From assembly GCA_963712175.1 (NCBI GenBank), contig CAVQGZ010000008.1, positions 62,001 to 126,000 on the forward strand: DNA of 64,000 nt, given 5' to 3'. Positions within the stretch are counted from its first letter, which is position 1. Each line of letters opens with the position of its first letter. Of the stretch, positions 51,812 through 60,144 are shown piece by piece. The position numbers and the translations under genes were made by a program. Below the pieces are notes generated by a model that saw only the letters and a program-made list of their open reading frames with translations, was not told the DNA's origin and made no database searches. This DNA is from CAVQGZ01 sp963712175 (GTDB taxonomy: Bacteria; Actinomycetota; Actinomycetes; Jiangellales; Jiangellaceae).

Positions 51812-52456
51812 GTGATGCGACAGGAGATGCGCGAGGAACTCGCACGCCTGATCCCGCAGGTTCCGTATGTCGGAAGCCGCCGCGAGAACCCGCTTGCACC
51901 TCAGTTGCCCCGGGCAGCCTGGGCGCTGGCGAGCTATCGGGTCGTGCTGGCACGCGGCGGCACCCTGGAGGACACCGGCGAGCTCATCCACCACCTCACT
52001 CGGGCCGAGGTGGAGCGGCTGCCACGCATGCTGCGCCCCCTGCTCCGGCGCTATCTTGTCAGCGGGCTACGCCGCCGGCAGGCGCAGAAGGAAGCCCGCT
52101 GGTCCCAGCAGCGTCGCTACGCAGACGACTGGGTTTACGAGTACGTCCCGGGCGACGGAACGAGTTACGACGTGGGACGGGACTACACCGAGTGCGCCAT
52201 CGTGAAGTTCCTGCACGCTCAAGGTGCCGACGAGCTGTGCCCGTACCTGTGCGACACCGACTACGTCATGTCGGACGTGATCGGGGTCGGGTTCCGGCGG
52301 ACCAAGACCCTGGCCTGGGGCTGCGACCGGTGCGACTTCCGGTACTCCAGGGACGGCAGCACCATCGCTCCCTGGCCACCCCGCTTCGCCGAACGAACCT
52401 GCGGGCAGGCACCCACCCCACAACCGGAGTCGGTTCGGGCCTCCTCCGCACGCTGA
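51812..52456 (+). CDS. L-2-amino-thiazoline-4-carboxylic acid hydrolase family protein, probably 5'-frameshifted
   Basis: 214 residues in this frame: EELARLIPQVPYVGSRRENPLAPQLP, a helical middle (LPRMLRPLLRRYLVSG), then YTECAIVKFLHAQGADELCPYLCDTDYVMSD and WGCDRCDFRYS. The Cys positions and the final CDF(R) motif fit the ATC-hydrolase family (Pfam ATC_hydrolase), whose founding member opens the thiazoline ring on the way to L-cysteine; many members are uncharacterised. The expected N-terminal helix (SARQSRRMLRRFDRFVQRD) is present at 51685-51800 but in another frame. One extra base near 51800-51806 (GCGAAGGAC) would explain this; corrected, the gene spans 51685-52456 (about 256 residues). Convergent with the encapsulin operon. 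Confidence 0.7.
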   Translation: MMRQEMREELARLIPQVPYVGSRRENPLAPQLPRAAWALASYRVVLARGGTLEDTGELIHHLTRAEVERLPRMLRPLLRRYLVSGLRRRQAQKEARWSQQRRYADDWVYEYVPGDGTSYDVGRDYTECAIVKFLHAQGADELCPYLCDTDYVMSDVIGVGFRRTKTLAWGCDRCDFRYSRDGSTIAPWPPRFAERTCGQAPTPQPESVRASSAR

Positions 52457-52884
52457 ATCGCTCCGGAGAACCCGTGCCGCCGCCGGTCGGAGTGCCCCCA
52501 CGATGCGCCCCATCACCGCCAGATTCGGGTGACCGAAGTCGCCCTCGGAGCGGCGTGAGCACTCGACGCGATTCCTGCAGACCCCTCCTGACGGACGTGC
52601 GATGACTGTCGTTCGGCCTTCCCGTCGCGAAGGCGTTGTGGTCTGCCCGCAGCGGACTTCACGCGGCCGTGTGGTGCCTCGCGCGCTTCTGGGGGGCTCG
52701 TTGCGCGAAGACCACGGTGAGAAGGGCCCACCCGGCCCCCAGCAGCCATGCCGGACGACCCGTGCGACCCGTGTCAGACGAGGCACGGCACGCGATGAGG
52801 ATCACCGCCAGCTGAGTGGACAGCTGCATTTCAGCGCCGCGCAGCGTCGCCATGTGGCAGCTGGCGAGCAGCCGGGCGGTTCAC
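52457..52884. other. Intergenic stretch between hydrolase and encapsulin cargo genes
   Basis: 428 bp between two convergent genes. A minus-strand frame at 52659-52853 would encode 64 residues with two hydrophobic segments (STQLAVILIACRA and AWLLGAGWALLTVVFA), 31 bp after the desulfurase stop. It could be a small membrane protein but lacks supporting signals, so it is not called. No clear terminator hairpin was found. Confidence 0.35.
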
Positions 52885-54533
52885 TCAGGACCTGCTGCTG
52901 TGTCCGGCGCCCGTGGCTCGGTCGGCCGAGGGGCGGGTCAACTCTCGTAGCGCATCGATGAGCATGTCGACGTCGTCGGGACAGTTGTAGACCGCGAAGG
53001 AGGGGCGGACGACGGACTCGTGCCCGAGCCGCCGCACGGTCGGCTGTGCGCAGTGGTGCCCGGCGCGCAGCGCGATTCCGCGTTGGTCCAGGTGTCGGGC
53101 GACCTCCATCGACTCGACCCCCTCGACAACGAAAGGCACAGCTCCCGCGCGGACGGTGGGGCGACCCAGAACATGCACGTGCGGCACCTCGCGCAACCGG
53201 GCCTCGGCGTACTCGACAAGCGCATGCTCTGCGGCAGCCACGAACGGTCGCCCCAGTGCGTCGAGCCACTCGAGCGCTGCACCGAGCCCGACGATCCCTG
53301 CGATGTGTGGCGTTCCTGCCTCGAACTTCGCTGGCGGCGGGTTGAACGTCGACCGCTCGAACGTGACGTCGGAAATCATGCTGCCACCGCCCTGCCAGGG
53401 GGGCATCTCCTCGAGGATCTCTCGACGCGCCCAGAGGACGCCGATGCCGGTCGGCCCGAAGATCTTGTGGCCCGAGAAGGCGAAGAAGTCCGCACCGAGG
53501 ACGTTGACGTCGACTGGCATGTGGGCCACGGATTGGGCACCGTCAACGAGGAGCTGTCGCTCCGTGCGACCGGGCAGCGTCCGCCATCTCCTCGATGGGC
53601 AGGACCGTTCCGACGACGTTGGACACGTGTGTGAGAGCGACGAGCTTGGTCCGTGGGCCGAGCATCCGGTGGTACGCGGCCAGGTCGATGTCACCGGCGT
53701 CGGTGACGGGGATCGGTCGCAGTTTGGCTCCTGCCGTCTGGCAGGCGAACTGCCAAGGCACGATGTTGGCGTGGTGCTCCAGCCAGCTCACGAGTACCTC
53801 GTCACCCGGGCGGAGGTTCACCCGACCCCAGCTCGAGGCCACCAGGTTGATCGCCTCGGTGGTTCCCCGGACGAAGACGACCTCATCGGCCTGCTGGGCC
53901 CCAAGGAAGCGGGCCACTTGGTGGCGAGCGCGATCGATCGCGTTCGTCGAGCGGACCGCCAGTGTGTGCGCGCTGCGGTGGACGTTGGAGTTGTCCCGCT
54001 CGTAGTAGCCCGACACCGCATCAATGACCTGCTGCGGCTTGTGGGTCGTGGCCCCGTTGTCCAGCCAGACGAGGGGGTGACCGTTGACTGATTGCTGCAG
54101 CGCAGGGAACTGTGCGCGCAGCTTGATGGCATCCAGGGGGGACGAGGCCGACGGGACGGGTGGCGCCGGGGCTGTCGGCGCAGCCACCTGCGGAATGGCT
54201 GGCGCGGACCGGGGCGTGGACGTGAGGAAGTAGGGGAGACTCCCATCGAGATCCCACCGGGGTGCCGCTGTGGGCCCGGGCTCCTGGGTGGACAGGCTCA
54301 GCGGCAGGAGGTCCGGGGAGTCGACCTGAACCCCCAAGGACTGTCTCAGATCCGCTGCGAGGGATGCGATATCGACAGGGCTCCCCGCGGCGGGCTGTGG
54401 GGCAGGCTGCAGATGCTGAGGCAACCTTCGTGAAGCCGGGTGACCCGGGTTGGGCGACAGTGGACCGGATCTGCTCCATCAGCACATCCACCGCTGCGTC
54501 GTCCCAGCCTTCAGGGGCGTCAGCGCCCGTCAC
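52885..54533 (-). pseudogene. Cysteine desulfurase, SufS-like family 2 encapsulin cargo, frameshifted as sequenced
   Basis: Read from a GTG at 54533 overlapping the shell gene stop by 14 nt. About 130 residues of Ala/Pro/Ser-rich, probably disordered sequence ending in a PYFLTSTPR element come first; this is the encapsulin-targeting type of extension. The SufS-like PLP enzyme then starts LRAQFPALQQSVNGHPLVWLDNGATTHKPQQV. PLP lysine in FSGHKIFGPTGIG and the catalytic cysteine in LRAGHHCAQP are intact. The frame breaks at 53556-53558 (SHGA / QLLVDGAQS) and probably again near 54425-54436; removing one base at each restores the family sequence. It would convert cysteine to alanine plus enzyme-bound sulfane sulfur inside the shell. 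Confidence 0.88.
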
Positions 54534-55908
54534 GATAATGGCCAACCTCCACCTGCTCCAGTACGGCGAGAGCGTCGGCGGACAAGACAGCAACGCTCGA
54601 ATACAGGCTGACCAGGATGTTGATGACGCCCCTCTGGTCGACGCCGTTGACGCGCACGACCAGGCTGGGCGTACGGGCGTCACCGAGGGCCGGCTGGTGA
54701 AGCCCGACGACGCCCTGGCGGTCCTCGCCCACACGCATGAGCAGGATGCTGGTCGAGAGGTTCTCCTCCGGCCCACTCACGGGGATCTTGTCCGAGGGGA
54801 TGAGCGGAACGCCACGCCACGTGAGGAAGGACGTGCCCATGATGGTGCTGGTCGGCGGAGGAACGCCCCGGCTGGTGCACTCTCGACCGAACGCTGCGAT
54901 TGCCTTCGGATGGGCAAGGAAGAAGGCCGGGTCCTTCCAGACGAGCGACAGCATCTCGTCGAGATCGTCAGGCGTGGGAGGGCCAGTGCGGGTGGTGATC
55001 CGCTGGGACCCAGACACCGAATTGAGCAGGCCGAACTCGCTGTTGTTCAGGAACTCCCACTCCTGACGCTCACGAACCGCCTCAATGGTCAGCCTCAACT
55101 GCTCGCGGGTCTGGTCCTGAGGGCTGGAGTACAGATCCGCGACCCGGGTGTGTACCCGCAGGACTGTCTGGACAACGCCGAGGGAGTACTCGCGCGGGTG
55201 CAGGTCATAGTCGATGAATGTCGCGGTCAGTTCGGGCTCGCCATCGTGGCCGGACGCGAGGGCGATCTCCTGCTCGCTCGGCTCACCCAACCGTTCTTCG
55301 ACCGCGCTCTCGAGCGCCTCGCGGACGGACGGATCCGCCTCCACCATGCGCTCGAAATCGCCGCGGGGCAGCATGAGCAGGACCGAGGGCGTGACCGCGG
55401 TCACCGTCGCACTCCGCTGCTGCTCACGCAGCAGGGCGATCTCGCCGAAGTAGTCGCCACCACGCAACATCCCGAGTGAGAGGGGGGCTCCAGTGGAGGC
55501 GCGCCTGGTCACCTCGAGCTTGCCGTCCGCGACGACGTAGAACTGATCACCGCCGCTCCCCTCACTGATCACGGCCTCCCCCACCGCGACTTGGAGGCTT
55601 GTGAAGGACTCTGCGAGGCGCTCAGCTGACTCGGGGCTGAGCTCGCTGAACAGTGGGAGTTGGCGCAGGCTCTCCCCGGACATCAAGGCGCGGCCGGACT
55701 CCACGGGAATCCTCAACCGCTCGTGCTGCTCCCCGAGCACTCGCACCCTGTTCACCCGATAGGTTCCTGCCTCCACGTCCGCCCAGGGCAGCAGCCTCAG
55801 AAGCCATCGCGGCGTGATCGCCGCCATCTGCGGCGGGGTCTTGGTCGTGTTCGCCAGGTTGCGGGCGGCGCGCACGCCGAGCGAGCTGGTGGTCACCTCT
55901 TGGGTCAT
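54520..55908 (-). CDS. Family 2 encapsulin shell protein with inserted cyclic-nucleotide-binding domain
   Basis: 462 residues, ATG at 55908. The N-terminal arm (9-55: NLANTTKTPPQM, ITPRWLLRLLPW, VEAGTYRVNR) is the family 2 encapsulin (SrpI/MMP-I) signature. Residues about 84-195 are a complete CAP-type cNMP-binding domain (LPLFSELSPESAERLA; phosphate cassette GEIALLREQQRSATV with Glu156 and Arg165-Ser166). From about 225 the HK97-like shell core resumes (ATFIDYDLHPREYS, EWEFLNNSEFGLLNS, PSDKIPVSGPEENLSTSILLMRVGE). It should self-assemble into an icosahedral protein cage around the desulfurase encoded next. The inserted domain may sit on the outer surface and could gate or sense a nucleotide (inference). 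Confidence 0.93.
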   Translation of the reverse strand: MTQEVTTSSLGVRAARNLANTTKTPPQMAAITPRWLLRLLPWADVEAGTYRVNRVRVLGEQHERLRIPVESGRALMSGESLRQLPLFSELSPESAERLAESFTSLQVAVGEAVISEGSGGDQFYVVADGKLEVTRRASTGAPLSLGMLRGGDYFGEIALLREQQRSATVTAVTPSVLLMLPRGDFERMVEADPSVREALESAVEERLGEPSEQEIALASGHDGEPELTATFIDYDLHPREYSLGVVQTVLRVHTRVADLYSSPQDQTREQLRLTIEAVRERQEWEFLNNSEFGLLNSVSGSQRITTRTGPPTPDDLDEMLSLVWKDPAFFLAHPKAIAAFGRECTSRGVPPPTSTIMGTSFLTWRGVPLIPSDKIPVSGPEENLSTSILLMRVGEDRQGVVGLHQPALGDARTPSLVVRVNGVDQRGVINILVSLYSSVAVLSADALAVLEQVEVGHYRDGR

Positions 55909-55982
55909 GTCGGCAGGCTAACCATGCATCCGGCCCGCGGTGCCGCATCCCACGTCGGGGGCCAGCCGGATGGGAGGTGGGC

Positions 55983-56282
55983 TCAGACCTCGCGGCATTC
56001 GAACAGGTAGTGCGTCGGACCGAGCCGCTCGCTGGCGGTGCGGACCTCCCGGAAGTCCTCGGAGTTCAAGGCGCCCAACGCGTTCTCGAGCGTGTCGAAG
56101 TCCGCCATCACGACGCGGGCGAACTCTCCGTCCCTAGCTCCCGGCCCCATGAGCGCGTCAACGCTCGTGGTGCAGGAACGGAAGCCAACGCTCTGCCGGA
56201 ACACCGCAGTACTGCGTTGCACGATCTCCTCGACGCGCGCGGGGTCGGCCGACTTGGGGTACATCGACAGCGAGCGGTACAT
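55983..56282 (-). CDS. Small ferredoxin-fold (EthD/Dabb-like) protein
   Basis: 99 residues from the ATG at 56282: MYRSLSMYPKSADPARVEEIVQRS, then FARVVMADFDTLENALGALNSEDF and HYLFECREV at the end. The beta-alpha-beta pattern and length fit dimeric alpha-beta-barrel proteins (EthD, Dabb, antibiotic-monooxygenase-like). No specific activity can be named. 75 bp upstream of the encapsulin shell gene on the same strand, so possibly in the same transcript. Confidence 0.7.
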   Translation of the reverse strand: MYRSLSMYPKSADPARVEEIVQRSTAVFRQSVGFRSCTTSVDALMGPGARDGEFARVVMADFDTLENALGALNSEDFREVRTASERLGPTHYLFECREV

Positions 56283-56576
56283 CACCGCACGCTAGCAACG
56301 ACCAAGAATCCGCACCGTGCCCCAGGGCGACCGGCACTCTTGATCCCAGGGATCAGAACGAGCAAGTTCGACTCAGGCCGATACGTGGCGGCTGGACACG
56401 CCCGGAATTCGACCGGACGGAAGAGCCGACGTTCAGTTTGGCCGGGAGTCACTTGTCGGCGCCCACGATGCCCGTTATCGGATCGTTACCGCCGTCGTTG
56501 GAGGCGGTGTAAAGGAAGCGGTGGTGTCGGGGCTGTTAGAGGGTGACAGTGCACACAACCGGAGGCGGTGGCGCGG

Positions 56577-57080
56577 ATGGGCCGGGAGGACGAAGTCCGC
56601 GACCTGTTCGACGACCACTACGACCAGGTGGTGCGCACGGCCTTTCTGATCGTGCAGGACTGGGGGCGGGCCGAGGAGATCGCGCAGGACGCGTTCGTCC
56701 AGCTGCTGCGCTACTGGGGTCGGGTGTCCGGGCACGACGTGCCCGCGGCATGGGTGCGACGGGTCGCGGTCCGGCTGGCGGTGCGCTCGGTGCGGCGGGA
56801 GCGTCGGCTCACCACGGCGATGGTCCGGTCGATGCCGCCCCCGGTGGTGGCGGACCCGGCCGAGGCCGCGGCGTCGGCGGACGTGCTGGCGGCTTTGGGC
56901 AAGTTACCGGCCAAGCAGCGGGCAGCCGCCGTGTTGTTCTACTTCGAGGACCGGCCGGTCGAGGAGATCGGCCAGCTTCTGGACTGCTCGACGTCCACCG
57001 CCGGGGTGCACCTGCACCGGGCGCGTATCCGACTTGGTGAGCTGCTTAGTGAGGAGGTGGTCGGCGATGTCGCTCGATGA
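56577..57080 (+). CDS. ECF sigma factor, SigE family
   Basis: 167 residues from an ATG at 56577 (GGAGG 11 nt upstream; a GTG at 56568 is in frame but too close to it). Region 2: VRDLFDDHYDQVVRTAFLIVQDWGRAEEIAQDAFVQLLRYW; region 4: LGKLPAKQRAAAVLFYFEDRPVEEIGQLLDCSTSTAGVHLHRARIRL. Length and the YDQVVRTAFLIVQD start match the actinobacterial SigE-like ECF subgroup. Overlaps the next gene by 14 nt, which probably encodes its membrane-bound partner. Confidence 0.92.
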   Translation: MGREDEVRDLFDDHYDQVVRTAFLIVQDWGRAEEIAQDAFVQLLRYWGRVSGHDVPAAWVRRVAVRLAVRSVRRERRLTTAMVRSMPPPVVADPAEAAASADVLAALGKLPAKQRAAAVLFYFEDRPVEEIGQLLDCSTSTAGVHLHRARIRLGELLSEEVVGDVAR

Positions 57081-57987
57081 GCGGATGCGTGCCGGTCTCC
57101 GCACGGCGGCCGGAGCCCACCCGATTGACACGCCGACGGCGTGGGAGGAGACACGAATGCAGGCACAACGCGAACACACGCGGCGCAACGTCGTTCTGGT
57201 GGCCGCCGCCGCGGCCGCCGTGGTGGCAGGGGTGGCCTGGGGGCCGGGGATAGTGGACTCGCTGTCGGGCAGCGGTGAGGCGACCCCGGTGGACCAACCC
57301 ACCGACGAAGTCAGAGCCGACGACGGAACCGACGACGACGCGCAGGCGACCAACGCTGAGGAGGGGTCGGTGATCGAGCCCGGCACGTACACCTACACCA
57401 ATGGCCCGTTCCCGGTGACGTTCACAACCACGGGCACCACGTACGACCCGTCGCGTGGAGGAGACCCGTACCGGATCGTCCTCGGTGATCCGTACGGCAT
57501 GCTCCAGATGGACTTCCCGGTCACCGTCGCCGACCTGTCCCAGAAGGTCACCGCGGAGGAAGCGGCAGCCGGTGACGTGGAGGAGTCGGCTGTCGGTGAG
57601 CTGTTCGCCGGTCCGATCGACTTCCCCGCTGACATCGGCGCGTGGCTGGAGGGCGCCGTCTCGCTGCAGGTCGTCGAGGAGGGCACGCTGGGCCTCGCCG
57701 ACGGCGAGGCGTCGTGGTGGGATATTGAGGTCTCCGACCCGTCGGCCAGGTGCTTCCTCGACGTAGACGAGCCGTGCGTGTTCCTGTGGGGCTACCCCGA
57801 CGACCGGGATGATCCCCAGATCCGCCAGCTCGGGGCACCGGTCTTCGGCTCGGCCCGTGTGTACGCCATCGAGTCCGGCAGCGCGCCCGTGATGGTAGTG
57901 GCGTCGAACCGCGATACTCCCGACGAGGAAGTCGCAGGCTGGCTGGCCACCGCGGACGGCATTGTCTCCACGATCACGCTCGGGTGA
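57067..57987 (+). CDS. Membrane-anchored partner of the ECF sigma factor (putative anti-sigma)
   Basis: 306 residues, ATG with GAGGAGG. Short cytoplasmic head (about 1-40), one membrane helix (about 41-64) and a large acidic extracytoplasmic domain (about 90-306) with two cysteines near 230-237 (ARCFLDVDEPCVFLWG). The overlap with the sigma gene and the topology suggest an anti-sigma or sensor, though the cytoplasmic part is short and shows no zinc anti-sigma motif. No family recognised. Confidence 0.75.
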   Translation: MSLDERMRAGLRTAAGAHPIDTPTAWEETRMQAQREHTRRNVVLVAAAAAAVVAGVAWGPGIVDSLSGSGEATPVDQPTDEVRADDGTDDDAQATNAEEGSVIEPGTYTYTNGPFPVTFTTTGTTYDPSRGGDPYRIVLGDPYGMLQMDFPVTVADLSQKVTAEEAAAGDVEESAVGELFAGPIDFPADIGAWLEGAVSLQVVEEGTLGLADGEASWWDIEVSDPSARCFLDVDEPCVFLWGYPDDRDDPQIRQLGAPVFGSARVYAIESGSAPVMVVASNRDTPDEEVAGWLATADGIVSTITLG

Positions 57988-58212
57988 GCTCACCAGTCAG
58001 GCGCCGAACGCCCGTCGGGACGTCCTGACGTCTCGCCCGGCTAGGTAGGTCGAATGGAGGGCGGACCCCGAGCCAAAGAAGGCCACGGCGCAAGCATCAT
58101 CTTCATGCGTGATGCGCCGGCACGAACAGGGCCCCTGCCCCCGTGCTGATCGCGGGGACACCTGCCATCGGTCCGCCGCGTCGTGTCTCCGCCTCTGCCG
58201 GAGACGACATGG

Positions 58213-58485
58213 TCATCCCGCGAACTGCCTTGACCGCTGTACTGACAGGTTTGTGAGAGCTTCCGGGGTTGCCACTGTGGGTTGGCGGCTTCGGGTGGCG
58301 AGGGCTCCGTAGGCCGTGCCGAGGACGGCGAGGACGGCGCCGACGATGGCGGCGTTCATGTCGAGCCCGAAAACGTCGACGCCTTGTCCGCCCAGGGGCC
58401 AGATCAGGATGAGGATGGCGACGAGGGGGACGTAGCGCAGGAGGGGGTTGACCTTGCTGCTTGGGGTGCTGCTCGGGTCTGCCAT
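58213..58485 (-). CDS. Small two-helix membrane protein
   Basis: 90 residues, ATG with a GGAG site 6 nt upstream. Hydrophobic segments VPLVAILILIWPLG (about 19-33) and AAIVGAVLAVLGTAYGAL (about 45-62), then a basic tail. Function unknown. Lies 48 bp after the ABC permease stop on the same strand, so may belong to that operon. The 225 bp between it and the upstream plus-strand gene show nothing identifiable. Confidence 0.65.
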   Translation of the reverse strand: MADPSSTPSSKVNPLLRYVPLVAILILIWPLGGQGVDVFGLDMNAAIVGAVLAVLGTAYGALATRSRQPTVATPEALTNLSVQRSRQFAG

Positions 58486-58533
58486 GTCTGCTCCAGGCTG
58501 ATTGCCGGTGTGAGTTGTGGTCGGCCGCTGAGC

Positions 58534-60144
58534 CTAGGTACCGAGGAGGCGGGCCTGCATCGCTGACGGGTCGGCGGCGAGCCGGCTGCCGGCCAGCCGG
58601 ATGAGCCCCCAGCTGACCAGCGCTGCCGTGGTCACGACGCCGAGCGCGGCGATGATCGGGTCGGTCTGGGAGGCGATCGCCCACCACAGGCCGGCTGCCA
58701 GAGCGAGCAGCGCAAACATGGCGATCACACCTCCGAATGAGCCGACGATGGCCCGGATGCCTCCGCCGGAGCGGCGACGTTTGCCGGGGCTGGACCGGTC
58801 GTTGGGGGCCCAGACGGACAGGACCGCACCCGTCCCGAGCCCGAGGAGGAGGGCGGCGATACCGGCGGTGAACGCGGTGAAGATGTCCGACCAAGATCCG
58901 GTGATCGCGGCTTCGACCAGAACGAAGGCCGCGACGACTGGTACCAGGTAGAGCAGCGACGCGTACAGCTTGCCGCGCAGCAACTGCCCCAGCGGGGCCC
59001 CGCTCTGCATGAGGTAGGCGAAGCCGGGCCCGTCAAAGCCGAACACGTTGACCACGCTGCCGCTCAGACCGGCCAGCAGCACGGCCGCGAACGCAGTACC
59101 CAGCACCAGCCCGCTCAGCCCGAGCTCGCCCGCCACTCCGTCGGACCCCGTCTGGAGGGTGCTGTGACCGATGAACACGGCCGCGACGACGGGGAACAGG
59201 GCGCTCTGCACCGCCGCGGAGGACCGGAAGAAGAAGTAGCGCAGCTGCTGGGACGCGCCCGCCGTGGTCGGGGTGGCCTGCAGGGCGCTCAACGCCGCAG
59301 GAACCAGGTCCAGCCCGCTGGAACGGGCCGTCGTCCGACCCACGGCGCGGCCGCTGGAGGCGCCGTTCACGCGCCGTTTCAACGCGACCCACCACAGCCA
59401 CACGAACACCCCGATCGCGGCCACGCCAACGAGCAGGTGCACCAGCCCGCCGACCCACGCCTCGTCGCGGAGGTCCAGCGTGCTCTGGCCCAGCGACCCG
59501 GGTGGCAACCATGCCATCGCGGTTTCCACCCCACTGTCGGCCAGCCCGAGGAAGGTCTCGGTCAGGTCCTGCGCGCTCTGGCTGAGCACGAAGACCCCCA
59601 CGCCCAGCAGACCGCTGATCGCGATGGCGAAGTCCCGTCCGCGCCGCGACCGCAACGCCCCGGCGAGCAGCGCACCCACCGACCGGGACGACGCCACGCA
59701 CAGCACCGTGAACACCACGGCCGTGACCAGCACCCCCAGCCGGGCCGGCACAGACTCACCGGCCGCTACTGTCCCCCCGGCCGAGACCAGGAACGTGAAC
59801 AAGGCGGTCGGTGCGACCAGGCCCCCCAGCAGCACACCGGTCACCTGGTCGCGGGCACTGATCGGATACTGCTCGAGCCGCTCAGGGTCCACGGTCTGGT
59901 CGGTGGCGGCCGGCGCCAGGATCGGGCCCAGGAACCAGGCCAGGAAGATCGCGGTGAAGATGGTCAGGACGGTCAGGTCACCCCGGCCGTCGCGGGCCGC
60001 GTCCGCGCCCGCCACGAACGCCCCGCCGACCAGTCCGGCCCCCAGACCGAGCAGCCACGACAGCACGAACCACAGGCGTTGGGCGGTGTTCTCGCGAGAC
60101 CCGCGTCGGATCGCCAGCCTCAGCCGGACGAGGACGCCAGCCAC
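58534..60144 (-). CDS. ABC transporter permease
   Basis: 536 residues from a GTG at 60144 with AGGAGGGAGA upstream. About 12 hydrophobic segments; the half-way region contains RYFFFRSSAAVQSALFPVVAAVFIG and NVFGFDGPGFAYLMQSGAPLGQLLRGKLYASLLY, typical of ABC-2-like permeases of actinobacteria. Its 5' end overlaps the ATPase gene by 25 nt, so they form one transporter. Substrate unknown; export is more likely than import because no binding protein gene is nearby. Confidence 0.87.
   Translation of the reverse strand: MAGVLVRLRLAIRRGSRENTAQRLWFVLSWLLGLGAGLVGGAFVAGADAARDGRGDLTVLTIFTAIFLAWFLGPILAPAATDQTVDPERLEQYPISARDQVTGVLLGGLVAPTALFTFLVSAGGTVAAGESVPARLGVLVTAVVFTVLCVASSRSVGALLAGALRSRRGRDFAIAISGLLGVGVFVLSQSAQDLTETFLGLADSGVETAMAWLPPGSLGQSTLDLRDEAWVGGLVHLLVGVAAIGVFVWLWWVALKRRVNGASSGRAVGRTTARSSGLDLVPAALSALQATPTTAGASQQLRYFFFRSSAAVQSALFPVVAAVFIGHSTLQTGSDGVAGELGLSGLVLGTAFAAVLLAGLSGSVVNVFGFDGPGFAYLMQSGAPLGQLLRGKLYASLLYLVPVVAAFVLVEAAITGSWSDIFTAFTAGIAALLLGLGTGAVLSVWAPNDRSSPGKRRRSGGGIRAIVGSFGGVIAMFALLALAAGLWWAIASQTDPIIAALGVVTTAALVSWGLIRLAGSRLAADPSAMQARLLGT

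Noticed and set aside
52659..52853. 64-residue minus-strand frame with two hydrophobic segments downstream of the desulfurase
   Set aside because: Plausible composition but no ribosome site or recognisable homology; left uncalled.
53556..53558. Programmed ribosomal frameshift in the desulfurase gene
   Set aside because: No slippery heptamer, internal ribosome site or downstream structure characteristic of programmed shifting is apparent; a simple one-base excess explains it.
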